Below are positions 1 through 7,923 of a stretch of 14,204 nucleotides of DNA, in pieces. The stretch covers positions 1 to 14,204 of the forward strand of contig JAIRNN010000191.1 of the NCBI GenBank assembly GCA_031257995.1. The letters run 5' to 3'. Position 1 is the stretch's first letter. Every line of letters begins with the position of its first letter. Both the position numbers and the translations under genes were made by a program. The notes below the pieces were generated by a model. The model was not told the origin of the DNA and did not search any database. It worked only from the letters and a program-made list of their open reading frames with translations. Source of the stretch: Spirochaetaceae bacterium (GTDB taxonomy: Bacteria; Spirochaetota; Spirochaetia; Treponematales; Breznakiellaceae).

Positions 1-111
1 AACTGGCTTAATGAAAAGACTCATATTCAATCCGCCTCAAAGGTCCGCTCTGAAAAAGGTCTTGCCGCCTTTATCTTTGCGAGAATTGCCGTAGCCGCTG
101 TCTACCCTTGA
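1..111 (+). CDS. 3' end of an unidentified protein (truncated by window edge)
   Basis: Frame 1 is open from the first base and ends in TGA at 109-111, giving 36 residues. They begin NWLNEKTHIQ and end FARIAVAAVYP. There is no start codon in the window, so this is only the C-terminal end of something larger or a remnant. The tail is basic in the middle (SASKVRSEKG) and then hydrophobic. It has the flavour of a transposase C-terminus, but I do not recognise a family and make no functional claim. Its strand is opposite to the chemoreceptor that follows, so the two are convergent. Confidence 0.35.
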   Translation, partial: NWLNEKTHIQSASKVRSEKGLAAFIFARIAVAAVYP

Positions 112-234
112 TTCGCATATATAACAATACAGATACATTATGCGATTTATGCAAATATTCACTCATTCTCCTTTTATATCATTTTTCACTTCGTTTTTTA
201 ACCGCCCCAAGGGGAGGGGTATTTACCCCAAAGG
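112..234. repeat. Non-coding gap with eroded copies of two dispersed repeats
   Basis: No credible gene lies here. Bases 114-137 (core CATATATAACAATACAGAT) resemble the palindromic core and right flank of the repeat at 13764-13815 (CCATATATGGCAATACAGAT). Bases about 170-220 (TC-rich, then CCGCCCCAAGGGG) resemble a diverged copy of the repeat found intact at 8823-8922. A C4/G4 hairpin, CCCCAAGGGG, lies at about 206-215. Both assignments rest on visual alignment of short stretches. Confidence 0.35.
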
Positions 235-296
235 AATAAAAAAGCCACGAACTACAGCGAAGGTCAACCAAATGACCCACACTGTAGCTCGCGGCT
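235..296 (-). terminator. Rho-independent terminator of the chemoreceptor gene
   Basis: On the minus strand, 26 bases after the stop codon, there is a 15-bp stem (282-296 paired with 243-257, with two G-U pairs). Its loop contains a second 5-bp hairpin (GGTCA/TGACC). The stem is followed by a T tract, TTTTTTATT, at 243-235. Stem, position and T tract together make a convincing intrinsic terminator for the chemotaxis gene. Confidence 0.85.
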
Positions 297-321
297 CTCG
301 TTTTATGCGGCGCGAATGTCT

Positions 322-2469
322 TTACTCTACCTTGAACCGAGACACTTCCTGCACCAGCACGTCGATGTTTTCCTTGTTCTGGCCGGAAATTTCGTTGACG
401 CGGGTAACGGCGACATTAATCTGGTCGGCGCCGGTAGCCATCTCGTTCATGCCGTTGGTGAGTTCCTGCGTAACGTTGGCGAGATTCTTCGATTCGCCGA
501 TGACTTCCCGCGAACCCTGCAACATCTCTTCCGCGCCGCTTTTCACCTGCTGGGTAAGCTCGTTCAGCCGGCTGACCGCTTCGAGAATCTGCTGGGAACC
601 CTGGCTCTGCTCCTCCATCGCGTTACGGATGTTTTTTTCTTGATCGGAAACGGTGCGGACACCCGAATCAATCGCCTCAAACTTATTGAGAACGGCATCG
701 GTCGAACGGGTGATCTTGTCGATCGAGTCTTTGATTTTCTTGAGCACCGAGGAAATCGTCTTGGACTGCTCGCTTGAACTTTCGGCCAATTTTCTGATCT
801 CATCGGCGACAACCGCGAACCCTTTCCCCGCTTCACCGGCGTGGGCGGCTTCAATCGCGGCGTTCATCGAGAGCAGGTTGGTCTGACTCGCGATGTTTTC
901 CATCACGGAGTTAATCTCGAGCAGCCCTTCAGAATCGTGGGCGATCTGCTGAATGTCCGAAGCGACATCCTGCAGGCCGGAACGCCCGACTTCGGAAGCG
1001 TCGGCAAGAGACTTGACGTTCTCCACATTCCGCATGAGCGTTCCCGTCACCGATTGAATGTTGGCAAGCATCTCTTCCACAGCACTTGACGACTGGGACA
1101 CCGACTCAGTCTGCTTGCCGATGAACCCGTTGAGCTTCTCGATGTTTTCGGTAATCTGTTCCATCGTCGCGTTCGTCTCGGTAACCGACGCACTCTGGTT
1201 GACCGTCTGTTGTTTCAAGCTCTGTATATTGGAAGTAATCTCGTTTATCGCGGCGGCAGTCTCGGTCATATTGGACGCAAGCTCGTTGCCGATGTCGAAC
1301 AGCGCGACGGACTGCGTCTTGATCGTAACAACCAGCGTCCGTATTTTGCCCAATGTCGCGTTAAAGTACCGGGCAAGATCGCCGACTTCATCCTTCGATT
1401 TGATGTCGATTGATTTGGTAAGGTCGCCTTCGCCCTCGCTGATGTCCTTGAGCGTATTCGTAACAAACACGATGGGCTTGGTAACGCTGTTGGCGATGAA
1501 AAATATCACGACAGCCGTTACGAGGATCGAAACGATGGCGATGATGATGGTAAGCCGCGTCATATCGCTCACCGCATCCAGAACGGTCGCTTGCGGCACC
1601 GAGATCAGTACCGTCCAGAACTCGTCGCCAATCTTGAACGGAAAGCTGTAGAATAACCGCCCGCTGTTTCGGCCGTCGTTCGGCTCTCCGGTACGGAGTG
1701 TAACAAGGGTGTCATCCACCGCCTCTTGGCCCAAAACCCGAACACTTTCCGCGTCACGAATGTTTTTCCCGATCATATCGCTTGTATAGTGGGCAGTAAT
1801 CGTGCCGTCGGACGAATAGAGTACCGCCTGCCCGTCGCCATAGGGCTGGATTTTTTTTATCAGGTCTTCGGCAAAGGTCATATCGATCATACAGCCGACA
1901 ACGCCGACAAGCGCCTTGTCCCGGTCACGGATAATCGGGGTCTCCAACGTCATTACCCAGACGGGAACATTATTCATCGTACCTCGCCGAAGCATCCTGA
2001 TAACCGGAACAGCCTTCATCGACGCGATCCACTCATCCAGATTATGCTCATTGCCGCCAAAACGGATTTTTTGCGGTGTAGCGGATGCCCGCTGGGTAAA
2101 CCACGTATCGTAGGGATCAGGGTCGTTGTCGATAAACCCGGGTTTCCACACGGTATAAAGCCCTATCAGCTCCTGCGAGGAGGTTATGAGCGATTCCAAT
2201 TGGAAATTGAAGGTGTCACGCCGTTCGGTTTCGGGAATAATACTTTCATAGCCGTTAAAGACGGATGCGAGAGTCGCGATCTGGTTGAAACCCGTCTCCA
2301 GCACGAGTTCAACCCCCCGCGCCTCGTACCCGGTGAGATTCTTCATGTTCTCTATCGCCGATTCCGTTTGCAAACCGCTCGCCGTAGTCAAAAGAAATAC
2401 GGACACGGATCCTACTACTACCACCGTGAGAACCGAGATTATCAGGGTCAGCTTTAATTTTAGTTTCAC
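322..2469 (-). CDS. Methyl-accepting chemotaxis protein, Cache-type sensor
   Basis: A transmembrane chemoreceptor of 715 residues that passes ligand occupancy to the CheA-CheW kinase array and so controls flagellar switching. It has TM1 at about 8-28 and an external domain at 29-303. The external domain shows Cache-like features, including a VWKPGF...DPYDTW stretch near 107-123 and PIIRDRDKALVGVVG near 178-192. TM2 is at 305-326 and is followed by a HAMP domain to about 380. A long coiled-coil signalling domain runs to the end, with the conserved hairpin tip (MNAAIEAAHAGEAGKGFAVV) at about 535-553. No C-terminal CheR-tethering pentapeptide is present; the protein ends RFKVE. The start is GTG at 2467-2469, supported by AGGAG at 2476-2480 with a 6-base spacer. 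Ligand is unknown. The gene stands alone, is divergent from 2530-3216, and has its own terminator. Confidence 0.96.
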   Translation of the reverse strand: MKLKLKLTLIISVLTVVVVGSVSVFLLTTASGLQTESAIENMKNLTGYEARGVELVLETGFNQIATLASVFNGYESIIPETERRDTFNFQLESLITSSQELIGLYTVWKPGFIDNDPDPYDTWFTQRASATPQKIRFGGNEHNLDEWIASMKAVPVIRMLRRGTMNNVPVWVMTLETPIIRDRDKALVGVVGCMIDMTFAEDLIKKIQPYGDGQAVLYSSDGTITAHYTSDMIGKNIRDAESVRVLGQEAVDDTLVTLRTGEPNDGRNSGRLFYSFPFKIGDEFWTVLISVPQATVLDAVSDMTRLTIIIAIVSILVTAVVIFFIANSVTKPIVFVTNTLKDISEGEGDLTKSIDIKSKDEVGDLARYFNATLGKIRTLVVTIKTQSVALFDIGNELASNMTETAAAINEITSNIQSLKQQTVNQSASVTETNATMEQITENIEKLNGFIGKQTESVSQSSSAVEEMLANIQSVTGTLMRNVENVKSLADASEVGRSGLQDVASDIQQIAHDSEGLLEINSVMENIASQTNLLSMNAAIEAAHAGEAGKGFAVVADEIRKLAESSSEQSKTISSVLKKIKDSIDKITRSTDAVLNKFEAIDSGVRTVSDQEKNIRNAMEEQSQGSQQILEAVSRLNELTQQVKSGAEEMLQGSREVIGESKNLANVTQELTNGMNEMATGADQINVAVTRVNEISGQNKENIDVLVQEVSRFKVE

Positions 2470-2492
2470 AAATTACTCCTTCTACGTGATAC

Positions 2493-2521
2493 TATACACT
2501 ACAGTCTACTATCGGTATAAT
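2493..2521 (+). promoter_or_regulatory. Sigma-70-type promoter for the gene at 2530
   Basis: A perfect TATAAT lies at 2516-2521 with TATACA (4 of 6 matches to TTGACA) at 2493-2498, a 17-base spacer. The expected transcription start (about 2528) falls within a base or two of the ATG at 2530, so the message would be leaderless or nearly so. This fits the absence of any Shine-Dalgarno sequence upstream of that ATG. Confidence 0.55.
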
Positions 2522-2529
2522 TCCTTCTT

Positions 2530-3216
2530 ATGACAATAGCAGTTTTGATCAAACGAGTCTTTCTCCTTGTCGCGCTCTCTCAGGCGCTCTGGCTCACAAC
2601 CTGTGAAGAAGCACCGGGAAGACTTGTCAAAATCGCTACCCTTAGCAACATACCGGTTGACTTAGAGATTAACGCAACGGCAAAGGCTCAACTAAGCGAA
2701 TATGATAACCTAGCAAAACTTTTTTTTCAAGAGGCCGGCAAATGGTATCTCAAAACCAACGGCCTTTACGTTATGGTGTTGTTCCTTCCGGTGGCGGTTG
2801 CCCTCGAATGGGAGCAGAGGATTCTAAACGGTGAAAACCCGAAGGAGATGCTGGACTACGCGCAAGCCGTCGCCCTGATGAACATCAGCGGGGAGACGGT
2901 TCAGGGGCGTATTAACACCTTGTCAACCAAAATTGGCGAGACTGGGTTTTACTGGGAAGGCGACGGCACGACGGTATATGGCATCTGTACCATGCTGACC
3001 TCGCCTGATGCCCGATTCATACTCCAGATTGATTTTTCTACGAAGAAATACACAAATGCCTTGCCCGACTACGCTCTCGAATATGTTCCAAGCTCAGATT
3101 TGAGAACGGTGTTCAATGTCGTAAGAAGCAAGAGTTCTACGACAAGTATTAAGTCCACGGCGTGGAAATGGTTAGGCGAAAATTTTATAATGGAACTTGT
3201 AGATAGATTTTCGTAA
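2530..3216 (+). CDS. Unrecognised exported or membrane-anchored protein
   Basis: 228 residues that I do not assign to a family. The N-terminus is basic then hydrophobic (KRVFLLVALSQALWLTTCEE), which reads as a signal peptide. Cys25 sits in LTTC, a poor match to a lipobox because Thr is at -1, so lipoprotein processing is possible but not shown. A second hydrophobic stretch (YVMVLFLPVAVAL, about residues 79-91) could be a membrane segment. The rest is mixed alpha/beta without visible catalytic motifs. No ribosome-binding site precedes the ATG, but a TATAAT box does, suggesting leaderless initiation. An in-frame TTG six codons in is an alternative start, also without a Shine-Dalgarno. The gene is divergent from the chemoreceptor. 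It ends 40 bases before the threonine synthase gene, which could be read through from it. Confidence 0.7.
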   Translation: MTIAVLIKRVFLLVALSQALWLTTCEEAPGRLVKIATLSNIPVDLEINATAKAQLSEYDNLAKLFFQEAGKWYLKTNGLYVMVLFLPVAVALEWEQRILNGENPKEMLDYAQAVALMNISGETVQGRINTLSTKIGETGFYWEGDGTTVYGICTMLTSPDARFILQIDFSTKKYTNALPDYALEYVPSSDLRTVFNVVRSKSSTTSIKSTAWKWLGENFIMELVDRFS

Positions 3217-3256
3217 CAATGGATGGTATATTGTTGTTCCTTAAAGTGGTGGGGAT

Positions 3257-4567
3257 ATGCTGTTTAAGTCAACGGTTAAAACAAACAATGCGCCTCTCGT
3301 GACATTCAAAGACGCGATTTTGCGCTGTCTGCCGGAGGATGGGGGACTTTATATACCGGCGACGGTGCCCGATCTGCGCCGTTTCTTCCTTTATATGGAT
3401 CAAGATACGAACTACAAGGAGATGGCGGCGACTCTCGCGGCGAATCTGTTGCAGGGAGAACTCAACCCCTACTCCGCATCGTGGGTGGCGGAGAGCGCCT
3501 TCTCTTTTGAGCCGGATCTCAAGCAGTTGGACGAGCGCTTTTCCATTCTGGACCTTGGCGACGGGCCGACGGGCGTGTTCAAGGATTTCGGCATCGCCTT
3601 TCTTGCGGCGGTGATGGAGGAGTTTTTGAAAAACGCCTCCCCGGTCATGGTGATTTCCGCCGCGCAGGGGGACATCGGCACGAGTATTGCCAACGCCTTC
3701 CACAAGAGAAAGAACATCATCGCCGTGATTCTCTATCCGCAGGGGCTGGTGCGCGGCATCGACACGGAGGCCCTGCTTAAAAACGGCGGCAACATTATCC
3801 CGATTCAGGTGAACGGCAGCCTCGACGACTGTAACAAGCTCATCGCCGATCTTATCCACGACCGGGAGTTTTCCGACCGTTACCGGATAACCTGCGCCAA
3901 CGCGATCAATCCGGGCCGCCTGTTGTCCCAGGCTTTCTACTATATATACGCTTTCGTGAAACTGAAACAGTCGTTGCAGGACGCGTTGCTATTCAGCGTA
4001 CCCTGCGGAAACTTCGGCAACCTCATTGGGGGACTTTACGCATGGAAGTTCGGGTTGCCGGCAAGCGGGTTTATCGCCGCGCAAAACAGCAACAACCCGA
4101 TGATCGACATCGCCGCCGGTATACGCGGGACGGCGCGTTCCCCGACGGCGACGATTTCCCCGGCTCTCGACATAACCTATCCGTCCAACTGGGAGCGGCT
4201 CGCGTCGTTCTATGAGGAAACACCGGCGGTAATGAAGAACATGGTTACCCAGCGGGTGATTGATGATAAGACGACGATGCGGACAATAGAGGATGTCTGG
4301 AAACGATACGGGATCATGATTGACCCGCACGGAGCCGTGGCCTTTGCAGCCGCCCGCGATGTCGCCTCGCAGAAGGGCTTTTACGACCATATCGTGGCGC
4401 TTGCCACCGGACACGCGGCAAACTATCCTGAGATTACCGCAAAAGTTACCGGAAAACCGGCGGTTATCCCTGAGCGGCTTGCGCTTCTCAGGCAGACGGC
4501 GACACCCTGCGCGGTCATCGAGAACGACCTGTTCGCGCTGGAGACGGCTATTGCGGCGAGTTATTGA
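3257..4567 (+). CDS. thrC: Threonine synthase-family PLP enzyme (diverged motifs)
   Basis: 436 residues, near the usual length of type-1 threonine synthase, which converts O-phosphohomoserine to threonine with pyridoxal phosphate. Homologous blocks appear in order: GPTGVFKDFG at 103-112 with the PLP lysine K109, QGDIGTSIANAF at 137-148, ILYPQG at 158-163, NAINPGRLLSQ at 215-225, SVPCGNFGN at 247-255, and DPHGAVA at 356-362. Several of these differ from the classical enzyme as I recall it. TSGDTG has become AQGDIG, VPSGNFG has become VPCGNFG, and the SPxQEK stretch after LYPxG has become VRGIDTE. The fold is clear, while the exact substrate is less so. Start ATG has a weak GGTGGGG upstream, and TATATT at 3227-3232 is a possible -10 without a good -35. 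No other threonine-pathway gene is in the window. Confidence 0.85.
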   Translation: MLFKSTVKTNNAPLVTFKDAILRCLPEDGGLYIPATVPDLRRFFLYMDQDTNYKEMAATLAANLLQGELNPYSASWVAESAFSFEPDLKQLDERFSILDLGDGPTGVFKDFGIAFLAAVMEEFLKNASPVMVISAAQGDIGTSIANAFHKRKNIIAVILYPQGLVRGIDTEALLKNGGNIIPIQVNGSLDDCNKLIADLIHDREFSDRYRITCANAINPGRLLSQAFYYIYAFVKLKQSLQDALLFSVPCGNFGNLIGGLYAWKFGLPASGFIAAQNSNNPMIDIAAGIRGTARSPTATISPALDITYPSNWERLASFYEETPAVMKNMVTQRVIDDKTTMRTIEDVWKRYGIMIDPHGAVAFAAARDVASQKGFYDHIVALATGHAANYPEITAKVTGKPAVIPERLALLRQTATPCAVIENDLFALETAIAASY

Positions 4568-4568
4568 G

Positions 4569-4700
4569 GCGTTGCGCGAGGGAAAGGGCGTTGCGCGAAT
4601 AGATAATGGATAATGAACGGGGTTTGGAGACTGTACGGTTTATTCCTTTCATTTTCCATTGTTCACCTTTTATTTTCAATTCCCCGAAGGGGCGGGGGTG
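4569..4700 (+). repeat. Dispersed intergenic repeat, copy A
   Basis: The element starts immediately after the threonine synthase stop. The unit GCGTTGCGCGA occurs twice (4569-4579 and 4588-4598), followed by ATAGATAATGGATAATG. The other end is TTTCATTTTCCATTGTTCAC...TTTTCAATT followed by the hairpin CCCCGAAGGGG at 4682-4692. The same two ends, in the same relative order but on the opposite strand, bound the copy at 8823-8922. Confidence 0.7.
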
Positions 4701-4842
4701 TCCCTCCTGCGGAGGAGGGAACGTCTTCTGTCCCCGGAGGGGATACCGCCGCCTGTTCCCAACACGCCGGGTCTAAGGAAAGCCCCAGCGGGGCTGATGA
4801 TAAAAAGGGAGCAATTCACTTTGAGGTTTCGCGCCAAAGCCG
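4701..4842. other. Non-coding stretch of GC-rich hairpins
   Basis: No credible gene. Consecutive short palindromes are present: TCCCTCC...GGAGGGA (about 4700-4719), CCCC-GGAGGGG (about 4733-4742), and AGCCCCAGCGGGGCT (about 4782-4796). On the minus strand the last hairpin is followed by TTCCTT, weakly terminator-like, but no minus-strand gene is upstream of it. The role is unknown; these may be extensions of the neighbouring repeat. Confidence 0.4.
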
Positions 4843-4875
4843 ATGTGCCTTCCCGCGTTTTTTAAGGAGTTTGCA

Positions 4876-6114
4876 GTGTTTGAGTTTCTGTCTTTGGATA
4901 ACGAGATAATCTCGCTGGGTCTGCGATCCGGCCTCTTGATACGAATCGGGATCGCGGTCGGTACACTCGTCGCTCAGATCATCGTCATAAAACTGCTCTG
5001 GAAATTGTTCCGAGTGTTCAGCAATAAAATCGCTGTTTTTGTTCAGACCAAAATTAAGCCGTTCAAGATAAAAAATGTTCAGTTGCTCGACAAGAATCAT
5101 CTGCGGGCGTTTTTTGATTTTCTGCTGTGGCTGATAAAATGGGTCATCACCATCGCGTTGCTGGTGTTCACGATTCCGATTATTTTGAGTTTGTTTGAAC
5201 CGACGCGCGGCCTCGCGTCGAGGCTTTTCGGGTATATTCTCACCCCCTTGAAGAACTTTTTTATCGCGGTGTTGAGATATATTCCGAATGTGATTTCGAT
5301 TGCCGTGATTCTCCTGATTTCACGGTACAGTCTGCGCCTGTTAAAGTTTTTCGCGCAGCAGATAGCAACGGGGCGGCTTAAACTCCACGGATTTTATCCT
5401 GATTGGGCCAATACGACGTTTAATATTCTGCGGATTCTGGTTTACGCCTTTACTGCGGCGATGGTGTTTCCGTTGCTTCCCGGTTCGGACAGCCAGGTGT
5501 TTCAGGGGATTTCGCTGCTTGTCGGGTTTCTGTTTTCGCTGGGATCGAGTTCCGCTATCGGGAATCTTATCGCCGGGATCGTGATCACGTATATGCGTCC
5601 GTTCAAGGTGGGCGACCGTATCAAGATAAACGACATTACGGGGTTTGTTGTTGAAAAAGCGCCGATGACGACGCGGGTGCGTACCCACAAGAACGAATTT
5701 GTAACGTTTCCGAATTTGACTGTGCTGAACGCGAGTGTTACGAATTACAATTCTTCCACGGAGCCGGGGCAGCCGGGACTCATCCTGCATGTGGATGTTA
5801 CGTTTGGTTACGATACGCCGTGCGAAACGGTCGAGAAATTGCTGCTGACGGCTGCGGACAAGACGGAGTATGTTGAAAAAAGCCCGAAGCCCTTTATGCA
5901 AATAAAGTCGCTCAACGATTTCTATTGTACATACGAGATAAACGCATACACCAAAAATGTTCAGTCGATGATGAAAATCTATTCTGATTTGTACCGGAAT
6001 ATTCAAGCGGAATTTGACGCGGCGGGCTTGGATTTGACCGCGCCCTACTATTACAACATCGTGAAGCAGGAACAGAAACCGGATAACGGAGAGGGGGAGA
6101 AGAATGGCCTTTGA
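4876..6114 (+). CDS. MscS-family mechanosensitive channel
   Basis: 412 residues from the chosen GTG start. This is an inner-membrane channel of the small-conductance mechanosensitive family, which opens on membrane tension and releases solutes after osmotic downshock. Hydrophobic segments lie at about 15-45, 82-108, 125-158, 183-203 and 207-240. The last is the pore helix with the small-residue pattern GSSSAIGNLIAGIVI, followed by YMRPFKVGDRIKI, the start of the cytoplasmic beta domain. TFPNLTVLNASVTNY (277-291) matches the conserved loop after it. The C-terminal alpha/beta domain runs to about 390. With five segments it is longer at the N-terminus than E. coli MscS (three). GTG 4876 is preferred to the in-frame ATG at 4843 because AAGGAG at 4864-4869 sits six bases before it. 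Its last 11 bases overlap the AAA+ gene. Confidence 0.93.
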   Translation: MFEFLSLDNEIISLGLRSGLLIRIGIAVGTLVAQIIVIKLLWKLFRVFSNKIAVFVQTKIKPFKIKNVQLLDKNHLRAFFDFLLWLIKWVITIALLVFTIPIILSLFEPTRGLASRLFGYILTPLKNFFIAVLRYIPNVISIAVILLISRYSLRLLKFFAQQIATGRLKLHGFYPDWANTTFNILRILVYAFTAAMVFPLLPGSDSQVFQGISLLVGFLFSLGSSSAIGNLIAGIVITYMRPFKVGDRIKINDITGFVVEKAPMTTRVRTHKNEFVTFPNLTVLNASVTNYNSSTEPGQPGLILHVDVTFGYDTPCETVEKLLLTAADKTEYVEKSPKPFMQIKSLNDFYCTYEINAYTKNVQSMMKIYSDLYRNIQAEFDAAGLDLTAPYYYNIVKQEQKPDNGEGEKNGL

Positions 6115-7843
6115 AGATAGGGGAAGCGAAAATACAAGGAACGAAGCGAAAAGCCATACGGAATTGAGGGCGGGCGCGGAACTCACGCTTTTGCAGAATA
6201 TGGAAATGATACTCAATTGTTCCCGGAAGAAGGGGTTCGACCACGGTTTTTTTGAAAACTCAGGCGTTTATACCGGCCGGGTGGCGCAGATTCTGGGGAT
6301 TACGCCGTTTCAGGCCGCGCTGTTCGCGCATTTTCTCAACAAGGCGAATGATTGTTACATCAATATGGAAACAATCGCCGCCTCACTGCGCTGTACGCGC
6401 ATTCAGCTTATTCAATACATGGACGAATTCGACGTGCTGGAGAAAAAGCGGCTGCTCTGCGCGCGCCGCGACGGGAAAAGCGTGCTCTACCGGGTACCGC
6501 TTGACGTTATCAATTCGTTGCGGAAAGGCGGCAGATACGAGCCTGCACCCCATGCGAACCTTTCCATTCACGAATTCTTTGCCGTTGTCGAGTCGCTCTT
6601 TGAACAGCGCGCCGATGAGGAACTTACCTTTCGTATGTTTTGCGACGAATTAAAAATCTTGTTCGAGAATAACGCCGATCTGGTGTTTGTCCAACATATC
6701 AACAACACATCGATTTTCGATTTTGAAGATACGGTGCTGTTGCTTTGCTTTTGTCATTTTTACGTGAATAACGATGACGATCTTGTCGGATTTCACGACC
6801 TCAAAGATGTTTTTGAAAACGCGGTGAACCGGAAAATCATCCGTTCTCTGCGTGAGGGAACGCACCTTCTTCTCGAAAGCGGATTGATCGAAAACGCGAA
6901 CAGCGAAGGCTTTGGCGACCGGGATTATTTTCATCTTACCGACCGCGCGAAGGAAGAACTGTTTGTCGAGATCAACCTCCGTGAAAAAAAAGCAAATGTC
7001 AAGAAAGACCTCCTCAAACCGGAGCATATTCCGGCGAAAAAGATGTTTTTCAATCAAAAAGAAACGGAAAAGATCGAGGAACTGCGCGCGCTGCTGCAAA
7101 AAGACAACTTTGAACAGGTGCAAAAGAGGCTGCAAGCAAACGCTATGAGGAAGGGGTTTGCCTGTCTCTTTTACGGCCCGGCGGGTACCGGTAAAACGGA
7201 GACCGTCTATCAGATCGCGAAAGAAACCGGGCGCGACATTATGCTGGTCAACATTGCCGAGACCAAAAGTATGTGGTTCGGCGAGAGCGAGAAGCGGATC
7301 AAGGATATTTTCGACCGTTACCGCGCCCACGTCGAATTGGCCGAAAAAACCGGCGGTCTCGCGCCGATTTTGCTGTTTAACGAGGCGGACGCGGTCATCG
7401 GCAAACGCATCGAGGTAACGACCAGTACCGTCGCGCAGACGGGAAACGCGATGCAGAATATTATTCTTCAAGAGATTGAAAATCTCTCCGGTATTCTTAT
7501 CGCGACGACAAACCTCACGAAGAACATGGACAGCGCTTTTGAACGCCGCTTTCTCTATAAGATCGCGTTTTCGAGACCGAACGAGGAGGCGCGGCAAAAC
7601 ATTTGGCGGAGCGTCATTCCGGCTCTGTCCGCTGCCGACGCGCAAGCGCTGTCCGGCGAGTTCGCGTTTTCAGGCGGCGAGATTGAAAACATCGCGCGAA
7701 AATGGACCGTGGAGCATATTATCAAGGGCGTGGAACCGGCAACGGAGACGATACGCCGGTGGTGCGAGGACGAGTTGATCGCGCGAAAAACGGGGGGCAA
7801 CATAGGGTTTAAGTGCGCCGCGTCTGCCCCTGCGGGAAATTGA
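6104..7843 (+). CDS. Winged-helix/AAA+ ATPase, coupled to MscS gene
   Basis: 579 residues. The N-terminal half is helical. A winged-helix-like region at about 60-130 includes YINMETIAASLRCTRIQLIQ and a basic wing RRDGKSVLYR. The AAA+ module occupies about 345-535. Walker A is GPAGTGKT at 358-365. The Walker B position reads ILLFNEAD (422-429), with Asn426 where Asp is usual. Sensor 1 is ATTN at 467-470, the arginine finger ERRF at 480-483, and a sensor-2 helix SGGEIENIARK lies at 523-533. It is related to the SpoVK/Cdc48-like branch (COG0464 type). The ATPase may remodel a protein partner; the substrate is unknown. The ATG lies inside the last codons of the MscS gene after GAGGGGGAG, so translation is probably coupled. 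The natural C-terminus looks like NIGFK; the final CAASAPAGN and stop are encoded by a dispersed repeat. Confidence 0.92.
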   Translation: MAFEDRGSENTRNEAKSHTELRAGAELTLLQNMEMILNCSRKKGFDHGFFENSGVYTGRVAQILGITPFQAALFAHFLNKANDCYINMETIAASLRCTRIQLIQYMDEFDVLEKKRLLCARRDGKSVLYRVPLDVINSLRKGGRYEPAPHANLSIHEFFAVVESLFEQRADEELTFRMFCDELKILFENNADLVFVQHINNTSIFDFEDTVLLLCFCHFYVNNDDDLVGFHDLKDVFENAVNRKIIRSLREGTHLLLESGLIENANSEGFGDRDYFHLTDRAKEELFVEINLREKKANVKKDLLKPEHIPAKKMFFNQKETEKIEELRALLQKDNFEQVQKRLQANAMRKGFACLFYGPAGTGKTETVYQIAKETGRDIMLVNIAETKSMWFGESEKRIKDIFDRYRAHVELAEKTGGLAPILLFNEADAVIGKRIEVTTSTVAQTGNAMQNIILQEIENLSGILIATTNLTKNMDSAFERRFLYKIAFSRPNEEARQNIWRSVIPALSAADAQALSGEFAFSGGEIENIARKWTVEHIIKGVEPATETIRRWCEDELIARKTGGNIGFKCAASAPAGN

Positions 7844-7880
7844 TAATGGAAAGCGGATAAGGGAAAATGATAGGAAGAAA
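7820..7880 (-). repeat. Dispersed intergenic repeat, copy C (partial)
   Basis: Bases 7820-7870 align over about 50 bases with 8823-8873: GC.TC.GCCCCT.CGG.GAA..TGA.AATGGAAAG.GGATAA.GG. The hairpin-like CCCCTGCGGG is the counterpart of CCCCTACGGGG. The left part overlaps the last eight codons and stop of the AAA+ gene. The distal GCGTTGCGCGA end seen in copies A and B is not evident here. Confidence 0.65.
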
Positions 7881-7923
7881 ACGCACGGCCGACAGGGACG
7901 GCAGTTTTCAGGTAACATACCTT

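Noticed and set aside
2481..2540. Possible sigma-28 flagellar promoter for the chemoreceptor (ACCGATAG on the minus strand)
   Set aside because: The -10-like word is one or two bases off consensus and no TAAA-like -35 lies at the right distance; too weak to list.
4782..4810. AGCCCC/GGGGCT hairpin as a terminator
   Set aside because: On the plus strand no T tract follows; on the minus strand a weak TTCCTT follows but there is no gene to terminate.
4613..4909. Small plus-strand open frames within the repeat after thrC
   Set aside because: They translate the dispersed repeat; the same peptide-like pattern (SFSI.H..FS.PRRGG) appears from the other repeat copy, showing that it is repeat DNA rather than a gene.
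6650..7645. Minus-strand open frame of 331 codons opposite the AAA+ gene
   Set aside because: It is antisense to intact Walker and sensor motifs and shows no motifs of its own.
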